A stretch of DNA of 64,000 bases from Adenophora triphylla var. japonica. Taxonomy: Eukaryota > Streptophyta > Magnoliopsida > Asterales > Campanulaceae. A program made the position numbers and the translations under genes. Position 1 is the first letter of the stretch, and the number at the start of each line of letters is the position of its first letter. This document shows, in pieces, positions 33,455-44,864 of this stretch. The notes beneath the pieces are model-generated. The model saw only the letters and a program-made list of their open reading frames with translations. It was not told the origin of the DNA and made no database searches. Location of the stretch: contig JAFEMH010002432.1 of the NCBI GenBank assembly GCA_022495995.1, positions 248,001 to 312,000 of the forward strand, written 5' to 3'.

Positions 33455-36400
33455 TCATGTACTAGCATTATGACTGAATGGCATAGCTCTGATGACAACC
33501 TGATGATACAATGCAGCAAGTGCAGCTCCAATGAAGGGTCCCACCCAGAATATCCACTACAGTCGCGAAAAAGATGCGCCCAAAAAGTGTTCAGATTCAT
33601 TCGAGAAAAAATAATTAAAAAAATAAAGATATACTTATAATCAAATTTCGAAAGAGTCAACTTACATGGTCATCCCAAGCATGATCCTTGTTGTAAATGA
33701 TGGCAGCTCCGAGACTACGAGCAGGGTTGATTCCAGTTCCTGTGATGGGGATGGTGGCCAAGTGAACCAAAAACACAGAGAACCCGATTGGAAGAGGAGC
33801 CAAGACCTGTATACACGAAAAGGGACACGTACATTTTAAAAAATCACAAGAAATTAATGAAATCCCACATGGCATTATTAATAGAGCAAACTCCGTTTTC
33901 ATCCATTGTACAAGGTGTTTCGCTTTACCTTTATACTTTTCTTTTTTTTTCTTTAAAAAAATTGTAGTTTGAAAAATATACCATTTCCCCCCAAATTCGT
34001 GTCTAAATCTGACTATTATGTGCCACAAACGCGCAGTTTTGGGGAATGATACATTTTCCTAACCCCATTATACTTTCTTTCAAGGAAATCCACTGTAGTT
34101 TAAAAATTCACCATTTTGGCCTCAAATCTGTGCCTAAATACGTGACAACTTTGTGCCACAAACCGCATTTTTGGGGTCTGGACAATACATATTCCATACT
34201 ACAATGATATTTTTTGAAAGAAAAAAAGTATAATGAATGATAAAATTGAAACACCCTTGAAAGTAACTGGCCTTATTAATATCGAACAATCTAATGTACA
34301 ATTAAAACATAGAGACGTAGTAGAGATCTAGAGATACTCACGGGAACATGGGAGTCTCTAGCTTTTCTCTTGGCATCAGTAGCAGAGAAGACGGTGTAAA
34401 CAAGAACAAAAGTACCAATAATCTCAGCACCGAGCCCAGCACCCTTGGTATATCCATGGTTGACAACATTAGCTCCACCTCCTTGTAGCCTGTACAGAGT
34501 TGGCTGGAACCCTTTGACAACACCGGCCCCACAAATTGCACCAAGGCATTGCATCACCATGTAAAAGACTGCCCTGGTTAAGGACAATTTTCTAGCCAAT
34601 AGTAGACCAAATGTCACAGCAGGGTTTATGTGTCCACCTTTCCAAACACATCAAATGCAAAACTTCAGCACTTATTTAAAGATCTCAAAACAACAGCAAT
34701 AGTGATGCAAATATTCATCAGGAAAATCAAAATATTTTAGAGTTTTTTTGAGATTTTTCCCTTAGATTTTCCTTTCTTGGCTTCCACTTCCAAGTAAAGA
34801 GCCTAATGCTAAGTTTGGTTTTCGGAAAGGGAAACGAGAGAAAACAGAGAAAAGTAGGAAGTAAAGCATAATTTTGCTGAAAAAGTTATCAAATCAAACG
34901 TCCGTAAAAGTCATTAGGAAGTAAAATGATAAAACGACTTGTGTAGATAGGAGTCCGGCACTTGACCAATTAATCCATACACTTGACCAATTAATCCATA
35001 CATTTGACCTTGATGGTTTCACTGATTACAGGCCAACTTGTGAATTGATTGAGCGCTCGTTTGTTTTGGCTTTATCTTTAGTAGTGACTTATGGTTTTTG
35101 GCTTTAATTAAGCTAAAATTAGAGTGTTTGTTTTGACTTATAAGTTAAAATTCAATAAGTGAAGTACAACCCATCTATCGTATAAATAAGTGAAAGCCAA
35201 AAAGCCCCAAAAATGTTGCTTTTCACATACAGTATATGAAAACGCATCTGTATTCACTCTTAACAAAAAAAATACATTCCCAAATTACCCACCCTTTCCA
35301 TATACTCCCTCCGTCCCAACAATTGCTTCCCATTTTGTCAAGCACGCAAATTAAGAAAATGAGGGAAAGAAAAAATGTTGTGAGTGTAATTTGAAAATAG
35401 GAGAGAGAATGAGTGGAGAAAATAGTAAATTATAATGGTGTTGTGAGTATTAAAATAATGTAGGAGAGAGAATGAGTGGAGGGAATAGTAAAGATTCCTT
35501 TGCCAAAAAAGGAAAGTGAAAGCTATTAACGGGACACCCAAAATGGCAAAATGGGAAGCTACTATTGAGACGGAGGGAGTATTATTTATGGTAGTTTTAA
35601 ATTCTTAGCAATAAATATGTGATTGTATCAACTATAAGATTCATAAAAAAATTTTGATTTCATTACATTATTTCTTTTGTTTCCTTTAAAATTTATACAT
35701 ATTATTTTTTTATTTTTATGTTAAGGACACATAAAGTCACGGGTTCGAACCTTGGTGAATAGCCTCTTGGCAATTGTCAGGGGAAGACTCTAGCAAATGG
35801 TTCCCTCTCCCAACCTCCGTTTGGCGGGGAGCGCTTGGCGCACCGGGGTTTGCACTTTTTTTTTTAAGGACACATTTTGTTTTAAATATGTAGATGATTT
35901 CTATAATTTTGAAATATAATGTGAATTTATTTAATTTTTCTTATTTTTTTAGCATGTGTATTTATTTTTTTATTAAAGAATATTATGAATTCATATATTT
36001 TACTTGGAATACAAAAGGAAAAATAAATAAATATTTTATATTTGATTTGATTTGATTTGATTTAATTATTTTGATAAATATATAAGACTATATTTTATTT
36101 AACAAAAATAATTTATATGATTTATTCATAGGGTCGGCATGCACATGGGTCAATTTATTAGGGTCAATTCGGTATCCTTATTATAATCCAATATTTTTCA
36201 GTTTTTTTAACAAACAAATACAATTAGCTTATAACAGCTTGAAAACAGCCAAAACAAACAGCATATTCTTCGGTTATAAGTCAATCAACTATCAGCCATC
36301 AGCTATAAGTCATCAGCAATCAGCTGTAACAAACGAGTCTTGATCATTTAATTGATAAGGTAGGTAGCCGGTAGACCATTTCTAAAACTCGTATAACTTT

Positions 36401-36852
36401 CAAATTGACTAAATAAATAACATGTTCTCGACGCTAATGCTTGTTTCTCTAATACTCTCTGATACCTCAGGCTTCATTTGGTTCTTAGGGAATGTTAGGC
36501 CGGGAACATATATCACATTCCATGCATGACACATAATTCCCAGGACTGATAGGAATTAAAAATCACCATTATTGCAGTAAATCAATGTAGCAACACAAGT
36601 ACAGTATATGTTTTTATTGTTAGCCATGAACTATGTATCCAAAAGGTTTCATTTATCACACAGTTTTAATGGAACAATGGAGTACCAAATCCTAGGACCA
36701 TGAAACCCAAGGCCCAATTATGATAACAAACACAAAAAGCAAGAATCTTTGAACTCAAAATTTCAAAACAACAATAATCCCAATAATAATATAGTAATAA
36801 ACAAATAAATTATCAACTCTACACACAAAAAAATCAAGAAACAGGGTAACTC

Positions 36853-36889
<37 letters not shown>

Positions 36890-37219
36890 GAGACCTGAGA
36901 TTCCAGCAGTGCAATAAACAAGGGCAAAAATCATGCCCCCAAAAGCCCAAGCAATCCCTTGAGTACCCACACTGCCACATTTAGGAGAGGTAGCCACACC
37001 CATTACAGTCAATACTGAGATGTAAAGAAACAAGAAAGTGGCCACAAACTCAGCAATTCCAGCTCTCCAAAAAGGCCATGATTTGAGCTCACCATGCTCA
37101 TACAATGGATGTGGTGGTGCCTCCTTGTAGTGTTTATGTGTTTGTGCTTCTGTTCCCAATGGTTGCTTATCTCCATATTTGTTTGCCCCTACAATTACAT
37201 CCTCATCATGATCCTCCAT
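33455..37219 (-). CDS. PIP1: Plasma-membrane aquaporin, PIP1 subfamily
   Basis: Water-channel protein of the plasma membrane. Exons on the minus strand: 37219-36895, 34637-34342, 33806-33666, 33556-33455. All three introns are GT-AG (CAG|GTCTCC, CCC|GTGAGT, CAT|GTAAGT) and phases fit, giving 287 residues and three introns, as is usual for PIP genes. The long N-terminus with [17 protein letters not shown] and [12 protein letters not shown] marks PIP1. NPA motifs lie at residues 112-114 ([10 protein letters not shown]) and 234-236 (GTGINPARS). The selectivity filter has Phe in helix 2, His 222, Thr 231 and Arg 237, the water-type set. CGSVG after ATSP is the loop A region. The tail [10 protein letters not shown] differs from the basic PFKS(R/K)S tail of most PIP1 proteins. 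No stops or frameshifts; it looks functional. PIP1 proteins usually reach the membrane together with PIP2 partners. Confidence 0.95.
35305..35579. mobile_element. Stowaway MITE in PIP1 intron 1
   Basis: CTCCCTCCGTCCCAACA start, GAGACGGAGGGAG end, TA on each side, 275 bp. Confidence 0.85.
35715..35870 (+). mobile_element. tRNA-derived SINE-like segment
   Basis: GGGTTCGAACCTTGG (35741-35755) is a good RNA polymerase III B box. The body, including GGTTCCCTCTCCCAACC, ends in a T-run after CACCGGGGTTTGCAC, as in plant Au/TS-type SINEs. The A box is weak. Confidence 0.5.
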
Positions 37220-37316
37220 CTCTCTCTCTCTCCCTCTCTCTCTAGAATATGAGGGAATTAAAGAGGGGTTTGGGAGTGGGATTTTGATGGATGTGGAAGA
37301 TGGGGTGGGATGAGGG

Positions 37317-37324
37317 TATTTATA
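37317..37324 (-). promoter_or_regulatory. TATA box of the PIP1 gene
   Basis: TATAAATA on the minus strand in the context CTATAAATACCC, about 100 bp upstream of the ATG at 37219. The leader between has CT-repeats (37220-37245), common in plant 5' UTRs. Confidence 0.7.
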
Positions 37325-37832
37325 GGAAATTTGGGAATGTTTTAGTTTAAGATGCTTTGTGTAAAGTCAATTATGCCCTCCTGAGATGTAACACATGGAG
37401 AATAATTAAAAGGACAAATGAAAATATGGGTTTTTAGAATGCTAAAGTAAATCTCAACAGTCATATAATTAAATTTTGAATTAGATCCAAATTGGTAGCT
37501 TTTAGAGTAAAGTTTTGTAAGATATTCTTTCATCAAAAAAGATAGTTCGATTTTAATTTTTATAATTAACTTAGTAAAATTATCAAAATTTAAAATATCA
37601 ATTGTCCTAATTATTCATATAGATAATTAAATTTTCAAAAATATACAAATATAATAGTATAATTAAACTAATTATAAAAATCAAATGAGATTATAGCTCC
37701 GAAAAAAAAGGAGTATAAGATTGTGGTAGCATCATTTACATCACTGTGTAATAAGGTTGATGAAACCTAGGATGGGTATGTTGGTGATTTGGAAAGTTAA
37801 AAGGGGGTGCACTTTTAATGAGTAATATGAAA
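37325..37832. promoter_or_regulatory. PIP1 upstream region
   Basis: About 500 bp of AT-rich sequence between the TATA box and the next transposon. No other gene. Specific cis-elements cannot be asserted by eye. Confidence 0.4.
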
Positions 37833-38385
37833 TGGGCAAATTGCAATTCGTTTATGTACATATGTTTGTATCAGTTTTGCAATTTGGTTATCAAAATTGA
37901 AAAAGTTATTAGTCGATTCTTAATATTGACATTTTATTGTAAATTGGTATAAAAACTAACAAATTATTATTTATTTGACGAAATTAAAGTCATGTGTCAT
38001 GTAAATAACTTTTTAAGGGGCATGCTAATCATTTCGCTGAAAAAAAGGAATAAATTATTTTTTAACTTCAAAATGATGTAGCTTTACAACACTTGATTAA
38101 TGAAAAAAATAAGTAAAGTATTGAGTGGTGGTGACTATGATGCTAATGGTGGTAGTGATCGATAGTGTTGGGGTTGAAATGAATATGAAATGACCATTAT
38201 GACTCTTAAAATTTCAAGTACATGACGTATGACTTGGATTTTGTCAAAAAACTAACATTTCGTTAATTTTTACACCAATTAGCAACAAAATGTCAATGTT
38301 AAAAATCAGATAGCAACTTTTTCAATATTGATAATCAAATTGCAGCAGTAATACAAACATAGGTAACCAAATTGTAATTTGTCCA
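37833..38385. mobile_element. Foldback/Mutator-like MITE
   Basis: TIRs of about 125-140 bp: left TGGGCAAATTGCAATT..., right inverted TGGACAAATTACAATT..., both with GAAAAAGTT and TGACATTTT blocks. 553 bp, non-coding. I found no clear target duplication. Confidence 0.65.
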
Positions 38386-38726
38386 TATAACAATTTAGAC
38401 AAAGATAATGTGTTAATATGATGATGACAATGATGTTAATAATAGGAGTGTTTTTTACTCTTGAGCAAAGAGTAGGAAGGGGTTATATAGCAAGGGGCGG
38501 GATCTTTACGGGTTATACGAAACGAAACGGGTTATACGAAAGGTTTGTCAATTTTTTGATATGGAATAATATTTTTAAAAGCTTCTACATAAAGGAAAAA
38601 ATGAGGGATAGGTGACATGTAAAGATAAATGATGTATTATCCTCATTTGGCCGAATCTTTGCATTGCTAAATTTTTTATACAATTTTGAGCTATAAATGG
38701 AGATAAAAATATGTAATACATTATAT
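38386..38726. other. Intergenic, no gene seen
   Basis: A 65-codon open frame at 38418-38615 has no recognisable motif. It includes a local repeat of ACGGGTTATACGAAA. Confidence 0.35.
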
Positions 38727-38901
38727 CAGTGTTCTAAAAGATCCCGCCTAAGAGCGTCTAGGTCCCGCCTAGGCGCTAGGCCCCTCTCCAACGTCTAGTT
38801 CTAAGCCCCGACTAGTTCCCGACTAATCCCGACTAGTCTCCGCCTAGGCGCTAGACCCGGCTTCGCCGCCTAGCATCCGTCTATCGCTTTTTAGAACCTT
38901 G
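38727..38901. mobile_element. Short hAT MITE with CCTAGGCG-type words
   Basis: Ends CAGTGTTCTAAAAG and, inverted, CAAGGTTCTAAAAAGCG. 8-bp duplication CATTATAT at 38719-38726 and 38902-38909. 175 bp, GC-rich core with CGCCTAGGCGCTAG palindromes. Confidence 0.85.
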
Positions 38902-39127
38902 CATTATATTATATTAGTGATTATACTGTGCATGTGATTCAACTGTTATGTATCATTCATGGCATTGTCATAACAACAGTAGTCTTAATAAATCATAATC
39001 GTTAGGTTATCGGTGATTTATAAAAGTGATACATGTAATTTTGTATTGTTTATTAAATATACGCAATATTATTTAAAGTTGAGGTGTTATGAATTGCTCC
39101 CTATGTCGTATAATTTGACACAAAATC

Positions 39128-39730
39128 TAGGGAGACGCGTTTCTCCATAAGTTATGGAGAAACGGGTCCCGACATCACAGCGACAATGAAATTTAGATAA
39201 TGAAACCTATGAAAGTGATATCCAGAAATCTTCAATGAATATCCGAAACCTTCAAAATGTTTCGGATATACATTTGAAAGGTTTCGATATCCGAAAACCT
39301 TCGATAGCAATTTACGGATATGCCCTAACACATTTCACGGATATGCACCTAACGGTTTTACGGATATGCACCTAACAGCTTTACGGATATACATTTCACA
39401 TCCTTCGTGCTATCAAATACAAAGCTTACGGATATCAACCGCAAAGCTTCGGCTATCAAATGCAAAGCTTCCGGATATCCGAAGCTTTTGGTCTTGGCCT
39501 TGGGTTTTTTTTCCTGATATACATTTCACATCCTTCCGCTATCAAATACAAAGCTTTCTGATATCAACCGCAAAGCTTCATTTATCAAATGCAAAGCTTC
39601 CGGATATCCAGAAGCTTTTGGTCTTGGCCTTGGGTTTTTTTTTTCTGGTTATCAAATGTAAAGCTTCTGGCTATGAAAAACACGTTTCTCCATAGTTATG
39701 GAGAAACGCGTTTCTCAGCAGACGCACTCA
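39128..39730. mobile_element. Foldback element with GATATC/AAGCTT repeats
   Basis: Each end has the palindrome GTTTCTCCATA(AG)TTATGGAGAAAC (39137-39155 region; 39682-39712 region), and the outer ACGCGTTTCTC blocks are inverted to each other. Between them, two direct copies of an approximately 135-bp unit (TCACATCCTTCxGCTATCAAA...) lie at about 39395 and 39528. No target duplication is seen, so the family is unassigned. Confidence 0.5.
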
Positions 39731-41199
39731 TAATTTGGACAAGTTAGGTTTTTATTGGAATGTGCTGTTAATCTAGCATTTTAATTCAGGAAAATACATA
39801 ATTATATATGGGCTCTTTAAAAATATTTTAATTTTCATTTGGACAAATATAACTGTCTCAAGGGTTTAGATTTAGTCTCATTGTTTTCTTTCTGCCAAAT
39901 TTATTTTTTTTAAATAAAATATAATCCCTAAATTTTTGAAATGACTAATTCGGTATTTGAACTTTTAGTTGAAAAAATTAAGGGGTAAAATAGTCATTTA
40001 TTTAAAATTTAACCAAAATAGATAGTAAAACAAAATCAAACCTCAATTTAGTGACTTGATTGGTAAATTATGTAGTTGGCTATTGTAAGGATAAAATTAT
40101 ACTCCCTCCTCTCGAAATGGTCTTTCCATTTTTTTGTCGTTAATATGAAGATACATTAATCAATAATTTTAGATTAATTTAATTATTTTAATGAAAATTT
40201 AAAATTTGTTATTGATACACAATTATAAATGCTATCAATAACAATTTTTAAATTTTCATTCGAATAATTTGATAAGCCTAAAATTACTTTTGTTTTTATG
40301 ACAAAAAAAAAAAACTATGTCCTATTTATATTGATCATATTCGACTTTTATGATTAATACAAAGAATTTTGATTAAAATATTAATATCAATTTAACTGTC
40401 TCAAAAAATAAAAAATTAATGTATTTACAAATATGATCAATATAAATGGTACGGCGCAAAATTTAAAATTTAAGCTCCACACAACCAATCACCATGGACA
40501 AACATGTTAGATTGCAAGGTCGATGTCGACCGTTAATATCTCAAAAACAAAGGCTCTCTTTAACTATTTAAACCGTGACCAACACAATATAACAACAGTA
40601 GGGTCACGCGATACTGGGGATTACCAAACACGCGGTTCTCATTTCGGGTTACTGTTAGAAACTTAGAAATCATGGGTTTTGATTTTCGAAAATGGAAAAT
40701 TGAAATTGACCCTTTAACTTAAGATTTATGGTTTGAGTTTGAAACCGACAGATTAACGATATTTTTTTTATATTTTTTTTAATAGAAAAATTTTTTTTAA
40801 CATTTTTTTATTAATAAAAATATTTGCAAAAATTTATATAAAAAAAATAGAAAAAAGTTAAACAAATGAAAGTATATAAAATAAAAGAGGGATAGACTAC
40901 CCTTTAATTTTTTTATTGATTAGGAAAAAATATTTTAGACTTTTTTTATTATTGATTTTTTTTACAAAAAGTAAAATTAAAAAAGAGAGAAAAAAAAACA
41001 AATGAAAGTATATAATATTTTAGACTTTTTTTTATTACTATTTTTTTTTACAAAACGATATATAAAAGAGATAGAAGAAAACTAAACAAATAAAAGTATA
41101 TAAAATAAAAAAGGGACGATACCCTTTAAATTATTGAAAAAAATTACATAAAGGCTACAACCAAACCATGCCCTTTTATAATTAAGGGAGGATATTAGG
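39731..41199. other. AT-rich intergenic sequence
   Basis: No gene. At 40103 there is one Stowaway-like end (CTCCCTCCTCTCG) without its partner. At 40185-40265 an inverted pair (AAATTTAAAATTTGTT / its complement) may be a decayed MITE. At 40740-41130 there are copies of AAACAAATGAAAGTATAT(A) followed by GGGA(T/C)(A/G), the dispersed repeat family also seen at 23991 and 44865. Confidence 0.4.
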
Positions 41200-41455
41200 T
41201 AGGGGTGGAAATGGTTCGGTTTAGCTCGGTTTAGACAAATTTAGAAGTCAAACCGTTAGCATCTATCGGTTTGGAGAAATTTCAAACCGAGCTAAACCAT
41301 AAAAAAATTCAGACCGAGCTAAACCAAATCGCTATGGTTCGATTTGGTTCAATCTAAACCGCGGTTTGATTTGCGGTTTGATTTTGCGTTTCAGACCACG
41401 ATCCAAACCGCGATCTATACCACGGTCCAAACGGCATTTCAAGCCATAGTCTTTT
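41200..41455. mobile_element. hAT left end only
   Basis: TAGGGGTGGAAATGGTTCGG plus GCTCGGTTTAG/AACCGCGGTTTG words match the family of the elements at 14671 and 19836. The right end is absent, so it is truncated. Confidence 0.6.
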
Positions 41456-41588
41456 TTTTGTTAACCATTTTATGACTAATGAATATAAAATATTTAAAAA
41501 TTACAATTTTCTAACCGAGTGTGTCCTCCATATACCAGTAGTATACTTCAGGCCTCTTGCGTTTCCTCAGTGCTAAACAAACAAAATT

Positions 41589-41941
41589 ATGAGTCAGGTG
41601 TACGTAGGCAATTTGAACCCTAGGGTTTTCGACAAACAATCCACGACGAATTTCGACTCTACATCATTGTTAGAATTACCAGAAAATCTCCCAACTATGC
41701 GTTTGTTGATCTTGATGATCCTAATCAAGCTCTTCAAGCGATTTGTAATTTGGATAGACAACATGGCTGGAAAGTAAAGCCATCTAAACATTACAAAGGA
41801 GGTGGTCGTGTTGCCGGTGGCGGCTGCAATGAGAAGAACAAATGTGATCCTGGTGATGGACATGAAGCAGGCTTGAAATGGCGTATCAGGTCTGATTTTC
41901 TGTCGGTACCATCTTCCTACAATGAGTGGGAAGGAACGTGA
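41589..41941 (+). pseudogene. RSZ22-like SR splicing-factor pseudogene, intronless
   Basis: Begins MSQVYVGNLNPRVF, the RNP-2 start of RSZ21/RSZ22-type SR proteins. After a frameshift near 41635 the RRM continues as EFRLYIIVRITRKSPN, YAFVDLDDPNQALQAI and LDRQHGWKVKPS, then KGGGR. The zinc-knuckle region is decayed: only NKC and a GDGHEAG remain, so the C-C-H-C set is lost. The functional genes have introns in this region while this copy has none, which suggests a retrocopy. Non-functional as a splicing factor. Confidence 0.75.
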
Positions 41942-42193
41942 AGAGAGAGAGAGAAAATGAGGGAGGCGGATGGCGTGAAGAGAGAGAGAGAGAGAGAAGA
42001 TGTGTGTAGGATTTTATTTAGTAAATGAGTGAAAGAGTGTGAGAAAGAATCTTGGCCATTGATGTAAAGTGAATGGATGGTTGAGATGATGATCCAAGTG
42101 AAATAGTTTGTTAAAATGTGAACCATTGGATCCAAGTCAAATGTGTTATTATAGATGGCTAAGATGGTGATCCATGTCAAAGCTAAAAATTTA

Positions 42194-42426
42194 CTCCCTC
42201 CGTCCCAAAATGTTTGTCCCATTTGACTTTTTAGTTGAACTTTGACCACAAATATATGACAATTTAATTATGTTCATGAAATTTTAAAAATTCTTATAGA
42301 TTCACCATTAATAATATTATCAACAACAACTTTTAGAATTTCATGAACATAATTAATCTCTCATAAATTTGTGGTCAAAGTTCAACAAAAAAGTCAAATG
42401 AGCCAAACATTTTGGGACGGAGGGAG
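42194..42426. mobile_element. Stowaway-like MITE, complete foldback
   Basis: CTCCCTCCGTCCCAAAATG start and its complement at the end, TA both sides. Nearly the full 233 bp folds back on itself (GTTGAACTTTGACCACAAAT pairs with its complement), unlike the neighbours, in which only the ends pair. Confidence 0.88.
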
Positions 42427-42447
42427 TAATAGAATAAATGTCAAATA

Positions 42448-42735
42448 CTCCCTCCGTCCCAGCCCAAAAGGCACAAAACCTACCTCGCACGCAAATTAAG
42501 GAAAGTGATGTAGAAAAGAGAAAAAATTTAAATGATGTGAGTATGAAAAATTAAATAGGAGAGAGAATGAGTGAGAGGAATAGTTAGGAGAGAGAATGTT
42601 GTGAGTGTAAAACTAAAGTAGGAGAGAGAATGAGTGGGTGGAATAGTAATAAAAACTTTCCTTTTTGGGACTGTGCCTTTTTAAATGGGACACCCAAAAA
42701 GGAAATTTGTGTCGTTTCGGCCGGGACGGAGGGAG
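42448..42735. mobile_element. Stowaway MITE
   Basis: CTCCCTCCGTCCCAGCC start, GGGACGGAGGGAG end, TA on each side, 288 bp. It lies only 21 bp from the preceding MITE. Confidence 0.85.
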
Positions 42736-43219
42736 TAGTTAATAATGCTTATTATTAATAATCATTCTTTATACTTTCATTTGTTTAATTTTTTTATAAC
42801 TTTTTGTGAAAATTTTCAATAGTAAAAAATTTCTCAAATATTTATTTATAAGCAAAAAATAAAATAAAAATATATTGCTTAGTAATATAATTGAAACCCT
42901 AAACCCCACTCCATACCCTTAAAAAATTAAACCATAAATCTTATACCCTAATAACTATAATAATTTAATAATTAATAAAAAATAATTACTAATAACTATA
43001 ATAATTTAATCTATAATATAATTTCATAATAATGAGCATATAATAAGTAATAATATTTAATAATAACAATAGTGATAATGATAGTAATTAGTAATAAAAA
43101 CAAGTAAATATCAATAATAATTATTAATAATTTTTTTATATAACTTTTTGAAAAAATATTCAGTACTAAAAAAAGTCTCAAATAGTTTTTATATTAAAAA
43201 AAATAATTAAAAAGATTAT
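42736..43219. other. AT-rich spacer, no gene seen
   Basis: AATAATAAT-rich sequence with one stretch of CCCTAAACCCC (42897-42907) that resembles a telomere unit complement. Confidence 0.4.
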
Positions 43220-44175
43220 ACTTACCCTATACACTATACCATATACCTTGTACCATATATACTATACCCTATACCTTGTATCCTATATACTATACCCTAT
43301 ATAATATACCCTATACCCTATATACTATACCCTAATCCCTTCGTCCCATATTACCTTACTCATTTTGCTATTTTGGACGTCCCACTTTAAAGTCTCACTT
43401 TCCTAAAAAGGAAACTTTTTATTACTTTTTTATTCATGGCCCATGGGACCCACTTGTCATACTCACAACACTTTTCAAATTTACTATTCTCTCCACTCAT
43501 TCTCTCTCCTACACACTCACAACTCCTACTTTAATAACATTATTCCTTATTTTTCGTTATCAACAGTAGACGAGTAAGCTTTTCTGGGACGGGGGAATAT
43601 ACTATATACCATATATACTATACCCTATATACGATACCCTATATACTATACCCTATACACTATACACTATATACTATACCATATACCCTATATACTATAC
43701 CCTATATATTATACCCTATATCATATACCCTATATACTATACCCTATGCCCTATATCATATACCCTATATACTATATCCTATACTCTATACCCTATATCC
43801 TATACACTATGCCCTATACTCTATACCTTATACCCTATATACTATATCATATGCCATATACCCTATACCCTATATACTATACCATATACCCTATATACTA
43901 TACCATATACCCTATATTTTATACCCTAAGCCCTATACCCTATATACTATACCCTATGCCCTATACCATATACCCTATACCATATACCCTATATACTATA
44001 TCTTATACTCTATACCCTATATCCTATACCCTATACCCTACACTCTATACCCTATATATTATACCCTATACCCTATATCCTATACTCTATATCCTATATA
44101 CCATATATACTATACCCTATACTCTATACCCTATATACTATACCCTATACTCTATACCCTATATACTATACCGTC
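43220..44175. repeat. CCCTATA/TACTATA satellite-like array
   Basis: Irregular repeats of TACCCTATA and CTATATACTATACC over more than 900 bp. Its complement TATAGGGTATAGGG is the same variant heptamer found in the CACTA arrays at 21108-23990, here in the opposite orientation. It is interrupted by a Stowaway element at 43334-43598. A 214-codon open frame through it is only Tyr/Pro/Ile repeats. Confidence 0.85.
43334..43598. mobile_element. Stowaway MITE within the CCCTATA array
   Basis: Starts AATCCCTTCGTCCCATA and ends TGGGACGGGGGAAT, diverged from the consensus ends. Core has the CTCTCTCCTACAC block shared by other family members. About 265 bp. Confidence 0.7.
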
Positions 44176-44228
44176 CCTTTTTTCTTTTATATACTTTCAT
44201 TTTAAAAAAAAAAAGTTATTTTCATTAT

Positions 44229-44339
<111 letters not shown>

Positions 44340-44366
44340 AAAAAGAGAGACGGACAATATCATATA

Positions 44367-44654
44367 CTCCCTCCGTCCCACTTCAATTGATACTTATTTT
44401 CTTTTTGGTCCGTCCCACATCAATTGATATTTATCCAAAATGGAAAGAAATCTTCACTATTTATCCCACTCATTCTCTCTCTTATTTTACTTTTTCACTC
44501 ACAACATTCTCTTTCCTAACTATTCCTCCCACTCATTCTCTCTCCTATTTTACTTTTACACTCACAACATTCTCTCTCCACTTTTTCTTTCTCTTACCTT
44601 TCCTTAATATGTGTGCCCTTTTTTTTGGTATCCATTGAAGTGGGACGGAGGGAG
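44367..44654. mobile_element. Stowaway MITE
   Basis: CTCCCTCCGTCCCACTTC start, GTGGGACGGAGGGAG end, TA both sides, 288 bp. Confidence 0.88.
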
Positions 44655-44864
44655 TATATATTTTTATGTTTTTTTAAAATTTTTTTGGATAAAAAAAATT
44701 ACTTGAGAAGCTGTTAAGTAGTGAATTTTTTTTTAAAATGTTACATAAAAAAAGTTAAGATTTTTTTTAAAAAAATAAGTATATAAAAGAAAAAAAGAGG
44801 GACGGACAATAGCATATATATTTTTTTAATTTTTTTATGGATTAAAAAATTTTTTGAGAGAAAA

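Larger units (their letters stand above)
34638..36894 (-). other. PIP1 intron 1 with transposon insertions
   Basis: A 2257-bp first intron, long for a PIP gene. It holds a Stowaway MITE (35305-35579), a tRNA-like SINE segment (35715-35870) and a GT/GA microsatellite beside the donor (36852-36890). Confidence 0.8.
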
